The notes under the pieces are model-generated. The model was given only the letters and a program-made list of their open reading frames with translations, had not been told where the DNA came from and did not search any database. 64,000 nucleotides of DNA, from positions 1 to 64,000 of the forward strand of contig QPMI01000580.1 of the NCBI GenBank assembly GCA_004431415.1, given 5' to 3'. The stretch comes from Cyanophora paradoxa. Taxonomy: Eukaryota; Glaucocystophyceae; Cyanophorales; Cyanophoraceae. This document shows, piece by piece, positions 48,113 through 57,613 of this stretch (position 1 is the stretch's first letter; each line of letters opens with the position of its first letter). Made by a program: the position numbers and the translations under genes.

Positions 48113-49719
48113 CTAGGCGAGGAGGTGGCCGCGGAGGGTGGTGACGGCGCGGCCCTTGATGAGCACGCGCCCGCCCTCCCCCAGCTCCACCTCCAGCTCG
48201 CCCCCGCGGGCGCTCGCCTGCCGCCCCGGGCCCCGTCCCCGTCAGGCGCCAGGCAGGACCGGGCGGCGGGGCGGCGTGGTGGCGGGCCTGGTGCGCCCGC
48301 ATGGAGTGCTTGCCGAGCCGCTCGCCCCAGAACGGCGCCAGCACGCAGTGCGCGCTCCCCGTCACCTGCCCCCGCGTCGGAAGAAGCTCCGCGCCGGGAG
48401 GGGAGGCCCGACTCACCGGGTCCTCCTCGATGCCGCAGCGCGGCCCTGGGCGCGCGCGTCACGCCTCGGCCTTCAACGCGCGGGGCGGGCGGGCGGGCGG
48501 GCGCCGCGCGCACCGAAGAACCGACTGACAAAGTCCTCCCTGGGCCCCGAGCTCGGCGCCGTCACGATGATACCCCTGCCGCGCCTCAGGGGGGCGGGCG
48601 GGACGGGGGTACGGGGCGGCGCGCCTGCACACGATGTCGTTGAGGACGGCCGAGCTCGGCTTCAGGCCGCTCCGCACGAGCCTCTCGTCCTCGATCTGTA
48701 CCCCGGCCCGCGCGTCGGCGGTGCGGAGGAAGGGGGGGGGGGGGGGGACGGGGCGGGCGGGGTACCAGGACGAGGACGTCCTCGCCGCCGTGCCAGACGT
48801 CGGCGATGGCCCTGCGGGGCACGCCGAGGCCCTGGGCGAGCACGTCCAGCACCTTCTCCTTCAGCCTCGCCTCCATCTGGGGCCCCCGGCGGGGTCGGGC
48901 GGCGGGGGCGGGGGGCGGGGCGGGGGCGGGCGGACGGGGCGGGGCGGGGCGGCGGGGAAGTCGAGGACGATGAGGTCGCCCTCGCGGCGGGCGGTGAGGA
49001 CGCCGCTGCGCGTGTGGAAGCGTGCCGCCTCGCCCCGCGCCAGGTGGCCCTCCTCCCACAGCACGTGGCTCGCCGCCAGCGTCGCGTGCCCGCACAGGTT
49101 CACCTCCACCTGCGCCCCGCCCCGCCCCGCGTCGAAGGGCGCCCGCCGCGCGCTCCCGCTAGCGGGCGCGGCGGCGCGGGGGCGGACCGTGGGCGTGAGC
49201 CAGCGGAGGCTGAAGCCGTCAGGCCGCTTCTGCACGAACGCCGTCTCGCTCAGATTCATCTCTCGGGCCACGAGCGCCATCCAAGCGTCGTCCCGAGCCG
49301 CCGGAAGCACGACCACCGCCGCCGGGTTGCCGCCTGAGCGCCGACGCGCGCCCGGTCAGCGACGCGAGAGTCGTGCCGGGACCCAAACCCGTGCGATCGG
49401 TGCGCGGCAGTCGATCCGAGAGTGGCAACCGACCGGCACGCGGCAACCGACCGGCGCGCGGCGGCCGACCGGCGTATGCCTAGGCGGACGCTGGCGTACC
49501 ATAGGCGCACTGCGCGAGGGCAAATTAGCTAGGGCGTGCTCGTGGGAAAGGCGTCGTGAGTACCTGAGTGAAGGCATCGACGACGACGACGGGCTGGCCG
49601 GGCTTCTTCTTCGGTGCCGGCTTGGAGCGCCAGTTTGCCAAGAGCGCGCCGGTAGCGGCCGCAGCCAGCAAAGGCAGTATTGCGTGCGTCGCAAAGTTCA
49701 CCGGGGTGTTCTCTTTCAT
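48113..49719 (-). CDS. PhzF-like isomerase family protein with N-terminal membrane segment
   Basis: PhzF/PBLD proteins share the diaminopimelate-epimerase fold and isomerise small acids; the substrate here is unknown. Exon 1 (ATG 49719) encodes MKENTPVNFATHAILPLLAA with a hydrophobic segment, then QPVVVVDAFTQ. After a 225-bp intron the protein resumes GGNPAAVVVLPAARDDAW, EMNLSETAFVQK with the catalytic-type Glu, FSLRWLTP, EVNLCGHATLAASHVLWE, TRSGVLTARREGDLIVLDFP, DERLVRSGLKPSSAVLNDIV, GIIVTAPSS and EDPVTGSAHCVLAPFWGERL. It ends with a beta-rich tail at TAG 48113-48115. The joining phase at the first intron is not exact in my reading, so a micro-exon may be missed; that intron contains an 18-21 bp tandem repeat (49425-49475). 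The N-terminal anchor is unusual, because PhzF proteins are normally soluble. Confidence 0.88.
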
Positions 49720-49926
49720 CGATCAAATTGTTTTGGGCGGTGCGGGTACGCGATCGATGCAGCGGCCCCGGACGGAGTCGAGCCCAGAAATCTAGCAAGA
49801 GGGCAGAAAAGCTCCTCTCGCACCTCTTTGCGGAGCCAAACAGCTCCTCGCGCGCAATTGAACAGCTTTTGCTCTCTTAACAGTTCCAGTGAGGGGAGCT
49901 AGAGTGGCCGACGCAAGCTTCGCAGC

Positions 49927-50875
49927 ATGGCCGACGCAAGCTTCGGAGCGGATGCGTTGGATGCAGTGCGTTGCCAATGCTGATTGCTATGGCATCAAAT
50001 GGAAGCCCCGCAAGCGCCCGCTTGGCCGTGTTTGCCGAGAGGCTTTTTTGGTCCAGCGGCGGCAGCCAGCGACCATAGCGGCCGGCCGAGTGCCCTATAG
50101 CTTCCTCTGGCACATGGCAGCACGCCTGACCGCGCCGCCCGCAGGACGACCAAATCTACTCAGCACCGCCAGTGCTGAGGAAACCTCGGCCACGGTCCGC
50201 CAAAGGGCGCCAAAGAGAGCTGGACCCTGTCGGCTCAATCAGCTCCAACAACGGGCGGATCGGTGGCGCGCTGCCGATGCCGCTCGTAGTTCCGCGTCTG
50301 GACTCACCGCTCTCTGAATCGCTCTCCGGGCTGGAAGACGACCGGCCGACAGTCCGCAACAGCTCCTCTCTAGCCAGCTTAGGGTCCCCGTGCGACCCGG
50401 ACGGAGACGATGCGGCGGCCGCGCCGGACTGCGGCCGCAGCGAGTCCCCGTCGGCTGCCCGCGAGCGGCGGCACCGGCTCCTGTATCGCGGCTGCGACGT
50501 GCCTCCGAGCGCGCGCTCCGCCCCCCTGCGCGGTCTCTCGGCCTCGCCCGTCCCCCCGTCCTCCCCCACCCCCGGGGGGCGCCGGCCCCTGTCCCGCGCC
50601 GCGCAGCCCGGCGAGGGGCCCTCGCCGTCCCCGCCGCCGGCGGTGGGCCGGAGCGCGGAGCTACCGCCGCGGCCGTCGACGGCGTCGGGGAGCCGGCCGG
50701 GGGCGGGGCGCCTGCGGCTGCTGCGCAGCGTCGAGGTCGCCAAGAAGATGGAGGAGATGACCTTCGAGGACTACGAGGCGCGCCCCCGCCCCGCCCGCCC
50801 CGCCCCGCCCCCGCTGACGCCCCGCCCCCGCAGGCCATGAAGGAGATGGGCGAGATCAACTTCGGCGGCGAGTAG
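49927..50875 (+). CDS. Unrecognised Ser/Pro/Arg-rich protein
   Basis: Exon 1 (49927-49965) encodes MADASFGADALDA and stops at donor GTGCGT. Exon 2 begins at about 50145 after CCGCCCGCAG, with DDQIYSAPPVLRKPRPRSAK. The body is a disordered Ser/Pro/Arg-rich region (SPLSESLSGLEDDRPTVR, SASPVPPSSPTPGGRRP) and the end is helical: SVEVAKKMEEMTFEDYE joined to AMKEMGEINFGGE across intron 50778-50833, which starts GC (TACGAG then GCGCGC). TAG is at 50873-50875. No domain is recognised. The sequence around the start codon is a tandem duplication of TGGCCGACGCAAGCTTCG (49905 and 49928). Confidence 0.6.
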
Positions 50876-51247
50876 CGCAGTCCTCCGGCGGGGCCCAGCA
50901 GTAGGCGCGTAATCGATGAAATCAGGGGCCTCCCGAACTTTCGCCGAGCTCCGACTGCGCTGGCCCAGTAGAAACAGATGAAGCGCATTAATTTGAATAT
51001 CACTGTCCCCACAATCTTTTAAAAATTTGACATACATAGATACATAGAAACGTTAACAGACCAGCTCAACAAAGACCCCGCGTTCCAGACAGCAACGGCG
51101 CGGCCTGATCAGGGCACGCGGGGGGGAGGGGGAGGGGGGGGGGGGGGGGAGGCGGCGGACTGCCAGACTGTCAGCGGAATGCGGGCCCCGGCGGGGGCGG
51201 CGGGGGCGCACGGGACCGGAGGGGCCGAGGCGTGGGGGGCGGGGGCC
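50876..51247. other. Convergent intergenic spacer with long G tracts
   Basis: AT-rich first half, then G-rich tracts at about 51120-51152 including a run of more than ten G, a potential quadruplex or assembly trouble spot. No gene is supported. Confidence 0.5.
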
Positions 51248-53134
51248 CTAGAGGAGGACGGCCCTGGGGAAGAGGGCGCGGAAGTGGCGCTGGACGGTGC
51301 GCCAGGCGCGGCACATCGCGTCCCCCCGCAGGCCCTCCCCCGGGAGCAGCGAGGCAACGAGGCGCGAGCCGTCCCCGAGGCGGCAGCCCTCCGCGAGGCC
51401 CCGCAGCGGCCCCAGCACCGCCTCCGCCCCCGCCTCGTCGTCGAAGGGCACCCGCAGGCCGCTCACCGCCTCCAGCGCGGGGCAGGCGGCGAGGGCGCCG
51501 GCGACGGCGGCGAGGGCGTGCCGGGCAGGTGCAGCTCGCGCAGCCGCGGGCAGGCCGGCAGGGCGGCGAGCGTCGCCGTCGGCTCGCGGCCCATGTCGGC
51601 GTAACGGAGCTCGACGAGCGCCGGCCCCGCGTCGTGGAGCAGCGCGGCCAGAGCCGCGTCAGCCGCGCGCCCCGCGGATCCGGCGGCGGGGGCGGGGGGC
51701 GGGGGCGGCCCCCTCACCGAGGACGAGGCGGAGGGCGACGAGGGAGCGGGCGGAGAGGGCGCCGAGGGCGCCGGCGAGGGCGCGGAAGACGGCGGGGCAG
51801 GGGGCGGCGTCTGGGCAGGGGCGGCCCGGCTCGAGGGCGAGGCCGAGCTCGCGGAGCCTCTCCAGGGGCCTCAGCGCCAGCCACAGAACATCCGGGCTGA
51901 CCCTCGCCGGCTCCCGCGGGGGCGTGTGGCGCCCGCAGATGCTCACCTCCAGGGGCCCCGCCTCCGCCTCCTCCCGCAGCAGCTGCGCGGGGCCTCGGCA
52001 AGCGCCGGCCGGGGCTGGTGGCGGGGGCCAGCGGGGCCGCGCGCACGGCGGTGCCGACGGCGAGCTGGAGCTTCTCGAGGGAGGTCAGGCGGCCGAGCGC
52101 CGGCAGCTCCCCCACGTGGAAGCCATCCGCCCCGCTGCTCGAAATCAGAGGCGGCGGCGCGGCGGGGGCATCGGAGGGGCGCACAATGAGACGCGGAGCT
52201 TCCGCAGGCGCCGGGCGGCGGGCCCCGCCGCGAAGGCCTCGAAGCCGCGCGCGCTCTCGTGTGGACGCGCCGGCGGGGCGTGGTAGGGGCTGGGGGCGGC
52301 GTGGCGCCCGGGCGGCTCCAGCTCCAGGTCCAGCTCCTCGAGCGCCGGGTGCGACGCGAAGGCGGCGAGGGCCGCCCCGTCCCGCAGCCGCACGGCGGCG
52401 GAGCGGAGCGCGGGGAAGGCGGCCGGGAGGGCGGCCGCCGCCTCCTCCAGCACGAGGGGCAGCCGCAGCCGCTCGAGCCGCGGGAAGCAGGCCAGCAGCC
52501 GCACGAGCTCGCGCGGCGCCGGCGTGCTCGAGCTCTCCTGCTCGAGGACGACGCTCTTCAGCGTCTGGCGGGCGCCGCCGCCCCCCTCGCTGGCGCTCAG
52601 CGCGCCGAGCACAGCCGTAGCGAGGCCCGCCAGCTCGTTGCCCGAGGCCTTGATGAGCAAGCCGCCGAGGCCTCCGCTGCACGCCGAGCAAGCCGAGAAC
52701 AGCGACACGACGGCTCCGTGAATCTCAGGCGCGTCGCGGGCCCGCGGCGGAGGAGGCTGGGTTTGGATTTCCACCTCCAGCATCGGGTGTACGTCTAACG
52801 TGATGGGCCGCATGCCGGCAGGCCGCCTCAGCTGAGCTGCAAAGCGTACGATCTGTTCGTCGCTCCTCACTCTAAGCCGAATCGTGCGCCACGCGACCGC
52901 GTCGACGACATCGCGCATCTTCTTGCTGACTAATCGCAGGCGCGATGCCTGAATGAACCCGAGCTGCTGCATCACCTCCCCGAGCGCGTCGCGGTGCAGC
53001 TCGTCGAGCTGCGGGGGTGACTCGGAGCTCGCTATCGCCGCGGAGTCGGCGTGCTGGAGCTGAGCCGAGCTCGTATCAGCCTCCGCCAGCTCGCCCGCGG
53101 TCCTCGCACGCTTCTGCGCTCGCTCGCCCTCCAT
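51248..53134 (-). CDS. F-box protein with leucine-rich repeat-like region
   Basis: From ATG 53134 (MEGERAQKRARTAGE) an acidic N terminus leads to an F-box: DELHRDALGEVMQQLGFIQA, SRLRLVSKKMRDVVDAVAWR. F-box proteins usually recruit substrates to SCF ubiquitin ligases through Skp1. Downstream is Leu/Ala/Arg-rich helical and LRR-like sequence (FPRLERLRLPLVLEEAAAA, HPALEELDLELEPPG, RLTSLEKLQLAVGTAV, ERLRELGLALEPG, CPRLRELHLPG), cut by several C-rich introns, ending at TAG 51248-51250. The LRR periodicity is imperfect but recurrent. No interaction partner can be predicted. Confidence 0.75.
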
Positions 53135-53685
53135 GCGTTCGCCTAGAGGACAGGATGTGCGTGTGCACAGCTCGGCCCGCGACAGATCGAACGCCTCTGT
53201 CCGGTCAAAGCGTTCGCCTTGGCAATCAGCGGTCAGAATGCAGTCAGCTGCAGCCTGCAAATCACGCGTACCCCTCGCTGCCTTGCAACTTCAAGTTGCA
53301 AGTCCGCCGTCTCCGCGGTTGGCCCCCAGCCGGGGTGCTAATCTGAAGCATGGACCTGGGGCGAACTCATTCCGGGCCCCCGGGGTCAGCGGCGCACTAC
53401 ATGTACAGAGCAGAGGTCCGCACTGCAGACACAGCCGGCCATCCCCGTCCTCCGCATCGCTGAAGCATGGCGCAGCCGCTCGAGAGCCACACAGAGTCGG
53501 GCCTTAGCGGTGCGCCGTTTTGAATGAGGAAGCCGTGACACGTCGCGGATGAGCCTGCGGCCCTGCGCTGTCACTGGCTTGCCGCCTGGGCCGTGGCACT
53601 GCAACCGCGCAGCACTGAAGCGCTGAACCGAATCGCAGGCGCCGTCGCGAACCTGACCATCACACACGAGGATGGGGCGAGCGGA
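53135..53685. other. Divergent promoter region
   Basis: Between the F-box and AMSH-like genes. An open plus-strand frame reaches back to 53593 (AVANLTITHEDG) and might be a 5' exon of the AMSH-like gene, but it has no ATG. Otherwise nothing is recognised. Confidence 0.4.
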
Positions 53686-55935
53686 ATGCTCGAATTGGGG
53701 TCGAGCGGAAAGAGCAGGAAGAAGGACAAGAGCTCCAAGAGCTCAAAGCACAGTCATTCTCTGGTGCCCCCCGCCTCGCGCAGCGCCCGCGCGGCGAACC
53801 GCTCACACCACCGCTGCAGTCCTGGAGCAGCTTCGGGTTCGGCGGCGGGAGCAGCAGCGGCAGCAACGGGGCCAGCAGCGCCGGGAACGCGAGCGGGGAG
53901 CCGTATGCTCCGCAGCCGAAGCGCAAGCACAACAGAACGGTGCGCAGGCCGGGCAGCGCGCGCGCGCACCGGCCTTACGGCGGTGAGCGCGCGCGTCCGC
54001 AGGGCTCGTTCTTCTCGTTCCTGCTTGGCGGTTCCAGCTCGGACAAGAAGGAGCGAGAGCGCGCCCTCCGCAGCGGCGCAGCCACGCCCCCGTACCTCCC
54101 CCCGCACTGCGCCCCCGCCTGCGCCGGCCCCCGCGCCGACCACGCGCCCTGCAGACCCGGCGGCGACGAGTCCTCGTACCCCTCCGCCATCCCCTCCCGC
54201 TCCCCGTCCATGTCCCCTTCGATGTCCCCGCCTCCGAACTGGAACGGCAACGCCACCGGCTCGCGGCCCAGTACCCCCGCCGCCTCGGGCCCTCCCCCCG
54301 TCCTTAAGGAGCTCATCGTCCCCGGTGCGACCCCGGCGGCGTACCCCGGTTCGGAACCGCGGCGAGCCGTACCCCCGGGGCGCAGGGGAGCTGCTGGACG
54401 AGTTCGAGCGGCTCGCGTCGGAGAACACGCGGCGCAACGTCGAGACCTGCGGCATCCTCGGCGCCGTCGAGGAGGTGCCGTCCCCCTGCCGGGCGGGGCG
54501 GGCGCCGCGGCTCGGATCGAGCGGCGGCGCGCGCAGGGCTCCTCGCTGCGCGTCGTCGCGGTCCTCGTCCCCCAGCAGGTGCCCCACGCGTTCCCCTGGG
54601 TCCTCCCGCCCTGGCCTCACCCCTCGCCAGACGGGTACGGCGGACAACTGCGAGACCTTCGGCGAGGAGAGCCTCATGGCCACCCAGGTCCGCGGCGTTC
54701 GTACCCCGCACCCGGCCCCGCCCCGACCGAGCCGCGTACCCTACCCGCAGCTCGAGCACAACCTCCTCTCCGCCGGCTGGATCCACGTGCGGCCTCCCTG
54801 CGCCTGCGCCCCGCGCCGCCGGGCCCCGCGGCGCCCCAACGGGCCCCCGGGCGCAGACGCACCCCTCCCAGAGCCTCTTCCTCTCCTCGGTCGACCTCCA
54901 CACGCAGTTCGGGTGCGCGCGCGAGCGGGGCGGGGGCCGTCGCGCCGGGCGGGGCCGGAGCGAGGGGGCGGGGCAGGTACCAGAGCCTGCTGCCCGAGGC
55001 GGCCGCCATCGTCATTGCCCCCTCCGACTCGCCCTCGTGCGCCCGCCCCCGCACCGCCCCCCGCCCTCTTTCCGACGGGCCGCCGCGCCGGCAGCGTCGG
55101 CTGTTTCCGCCTCACGTGGCCGGACGGCCTCCGCGTGATCGGCGGCTGCGACCGCCGCGGCTTCCACGGCCACGTCTCCCAGGCCCGGCCCTTTCCGGTG
55201 CCCCCTGCTCCCCCGCTTCGAATTCCTGACCCCCGCACGCAGACCCCGCTCTACGAGAAGTGCGCCCACGTCCGCGTGCGTGCCCCCGGCCTCCGCCCCC
55301 CCCCCCCCCTTCCCCCCTCCGAGCGGGGCCGGGGGCAGGTGGTGCGGGAGCCCGGGGCGCCCCCGATGCCCTTCCGCATCTTCGACCTGCGGGGCGGGCC
55401 GGCCTCGCCCCCCAGCCCGGGCGGCCGCCACGCCCACGGCCACGGCCACGGCCACTCGCACGGGCCCGAGCAGCCGACGCCGCTCGCGCCGGCCCCGAAC
55501 CCCTTCGTCCACCCGCCCGTCGGCCACGGCGGCCCCGGGGCGCCCGCCCCGGGCCCCTCCCATGGGGGAGCCTACGGCCACGCCGGGCCCCCGCCCCCGC
55601 AGTACGGCCACGCCGGGCCCCCACCCCCGCACTACGGTCAGCAGCAGCAGCAGCAGCAGCAGCAGCACGGGCAGTACTCTGACCACCACTCGCAGCAGCA
55701 CTCAGACCACTACCAGCAGCAGCAGGCGCAGGAGCGGTACGGGTACAGCCACCAGCAACCGCCGGGGCCCTACGGCTACGGGCAGCAGGCTTCGGCGCCC
55801 TCGTCGCCGCATAGGTACGGGCCGCCGCAGGGGCACTACGGGGCGGACTCCAACCACTACGGCGGGCCCAGGGGCGAGGGCCACGGCCCGGGCTCCTGGC
55901 AGCCGCCGCCCCCGAGCGGCTACGGGCACCGGTAG
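53686..55935 (+). CDS. AMSH-like JAMM/MPN+ deubiquitinase with His-rich and Gln-rich tail
   Basis: AMSH (STAMBP) metalloproteases cleave Lys63-linked ubiquitin, typically on endosomes. A low-complexity N terminus (ATG 53686; Ser/Lys then Gly/Ser) splices to GSFFSFLLGGSSSDKKE and further to LLDEFERLASENTRRNVETC. The MPN+ domain follows: ETCGILGA, SSLRVVAVLVPQQ, TADNCETFGEESLMATQ, LLSAGWIHTHPSQSLFLSSV and DLHTQ, containing the complete HxHx7SxxD zinc site with the upstream Glu. Then come SLLPEAAAIVIAPSD, CFRLTWPDGLRVIGGCDRRG and FHGH, all AMSH-specific blocks. The C-terminal extension has HAHGHGHGHSHG (about 55431), repeated YGHAGPPPP units, a run of nine Gln (55641) and Tyr/Gln/Gly-rich sequence to TAG 55933-55935. 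No MIT domain is visible, so recruitment may differ from animal and plant AMSH. Confidence 0.9.
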   Translation: MLELGSSGKSRKKDKSSKSSKHSHSLVPPASRSARAANRSHHRCSPGAASGSAAGAAAAATGPAAPGTRAGSRMLRSRSASTTERCAGRAARARTGLTAVSARVRRARSSRSCLAVPARTRRSESAPSAAAQPRPRTSPRTAPPPAPAPAPTTRPADPAATSPRTPPPSPPAPRPCPLRCPRLRTGTATPPARGPVPPPPRALPPSLRSSSSPVRPRRRTPVRNRGEPYPRGAGELLDEFERLASENTRRNVETCGILGAVEEVPSPCRAGRAPRLGSSGGARRAPRCASSRSSSPSRCPTRSPGSSRPGLTPRQTGTADNCETFGEESLMATQVRGVRTPHPAPPRPSRVPYPQLEHNLLSAGWIHVRPPCACAPRRRAPRRPNGPPGADAPLPEPLPLLGRPPHAVRVRARAGRGPSRRAGPERGGGAGTRACCPRRPPSSLPPPTRPRAPAPAPPPALFPTGRRAGSVGCFRLTWPDGLRVIGGCDRRGFHGHVSQARPFPVPPAPPLRIPDPRTQTPLYEKCAHVRVRAPGLRPPPPLPPSERGRGQVVREPGAPPMPFRIFDLRGGPASPPSPGGRHAHGHGHGHSHGPEQPTPLAPAPNPFVHPPVGHGGPGAPAPGPSHGGAYGHAGPPPPQYGHAGPPPPHYGQQQQQQQQQHGQYSDHHSQQHSDHYQQQQAQERYGYSHQQPPGPYGYGQQASAPSSPHRYGPPQGHYGADSNHYGGPRGEGHGPGSWQPPPPSGYGHR

Positions 55936-55957
55936 CCGAGCTCGGGCTCGAGCTCGT

Positions 55958-57242
55958 TCACGTAGGATAGCCGCTTTTTGAAGAATAAACTTCACCGATC
56001 GACGGCCCGCCGGCGGGGTCGGCGCAGACTCGCCGCAGTCTCGGGCTCACGGCATCGCTGCGGGCGGGACAAATCAGGAATAGGGATGCGGGGTCGGGCA
56101 GGGGCCCCAAGCGCGGACCGAAGCGCTTTCCCGCGGTGTGCTGCCACGGGCAGCCAGCGCCCTTGTTCTGGCACCCGAAGGGCGTGTGCTCGAACATACA
56201 TTCCACGCTTCTCCAGTCATCCTTCGCCCTGTGCGGCCGACCGCGGCCGAGGATCGGGCGAGGCGGGGCGAGTGGGGCGAGGCGGGCGCGGGGACGCGGC
56301 AGGACCCACCTGCGGAGGACGGCGTCCCACTTGTCGCGCAGCTGCACGAGCTTCGCTGGGGGCTCGGTCGCCCTGCCGCCGCCCCGTCGCGCCCTCCGTC
56401 AGGCGCTGCGTGTGCGTGGCCGGAGCCCCGCGGCCCGAGCGCACCTGCGGTCGCAGCGGCAGGCGGCGTAGGGGAGGCAGGTGCCGTGGACGGCGAAGTT
56501 CACGGCCAGGCCCCACACGAGCGATGGATCGTACGTAATCTGCAGGGTGTTGGTTTTGATCAAGTTCCGCAGTTCGAATTCACTGTGGCCAGCTGCAGCC
56601 GCAGGGAGCTGCGGCCGCAGGGCGCATGCTCACCAGGTAGTGGAGCCCGCCCTCGCGCCACTTGATAGTATCCTCGTCCGCGTGAAGCACGGCGTCATAG
56701 AACTCGAGGGTCTGGTACAGCGAGCAAGACGTGATGCCCGGCTGTACGCAATGTCCTGGGGTCTCCGTGCCCCGCCACTTGAAATCAGTCGTGCCGCTGT
56801 ACCTGCGTGCGCCAGAAATGAGCTGATATCGATGCACGCCAGCATGCGGCTACGGCTTGGCCCACCGTCTCCCGTCTCCGAAGTCGAAGTTCCACTCGGC
56901 GCTGTACATATCCAGCGAAACGAGGTCCCGCAGCGGAGGGGCCGGCGTTCCGCCGACGTAGGCGACGGGAGCGATGCGCGGCTGGCTCGAGTGCGTCATG
57001 CGGACGTTGGTCTGAGCGTGCAGGGCTGCCTGCAACTCGGCCGAGAACTTATGCTGTCCATCCAGCTGGAGCCTAGCGACGTCCGGGATGCCTCTGGCGC
57101 CCGCGCCCGGCATCTGTACAGCTGCAGGTGGACGTTTGCGTTCGATCGTTAACGTTGCCTGGCCATGGCCTGATTCCGCCTGATTCGCGGCCTGAAGTTG
57201 CCTGCAGGTGCGTACACGATTAATTGGAAACGGGGTAGGCAT
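55958..57242 (-). CDS. Uncharacterised protein with C-terminal CCCH-type zinc-finger motif
   Basis: Starts at ATG 57242 (MPTPFPINRVRTC). Exon 1 ends near WNFDFGDGR, and splicing (donor GTGGGC, acceptor GCACGCAG) continues RYSGTTDFKWRGTETPGHC, then LEFYDAVLHADEDTIKWREG, which reads as globular protein. Further exons give LIKTNTLQITYDPSLVWGLA, HGTCLPYAACRCDR and DKWDAVLR. The last exon contains VECMFEHTPFGCQNKGAGC followed by PWQH, a C-x8-C-x6-C-x3-H array typical of CCCH fingers, then a tail to the TGA at 55958-55960. The overall family is not recognised. The stop lies 22 bp from the convergent AMSH-like stop. Splicing around 56640 is uncertain. Confidence 0.6.
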
Positions 57243-57613
57243 GTTGCATTCGAGGGACAATCCACGTACCGTATACGTACGCGCGCGCGTGGCACTGCGG
57301 CACCGCGCGCGCTGGCCGCCGGCAACCTGGCCCGGGGGCAGGCCTAGGCCAGCGCCAGCTCGGCCTTGGCCGGCAGTCGCGATTCGTTATCCCACCGTGG
57401 CACTCGGTGAATTCATAACATTAACTGCGAAACAAAGGCGGCGAATACAATACAGAAAAGGCCTGGCTGACACTAGTACTGAAACCGAAATGCTGTGAAA
57501 AGAAGCTAAAGGCTGCCGATGGAACCCCGTATCCGAGGCCATCGCTGGGCAAAACACAAATGAAAAGATGCTAGGTGATAGTTAGGTAATAAGGTGAAAG
57601 GAAAGCGGTCTGC
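57243..57613. other. Intergenic, no gene recognised
   Basis: Spacer between two minus-strand genes. AT-rich toward 57400-57600, probably promoter of the upstream gene plus 3' end of the folate gene. Confidence 0.4.
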
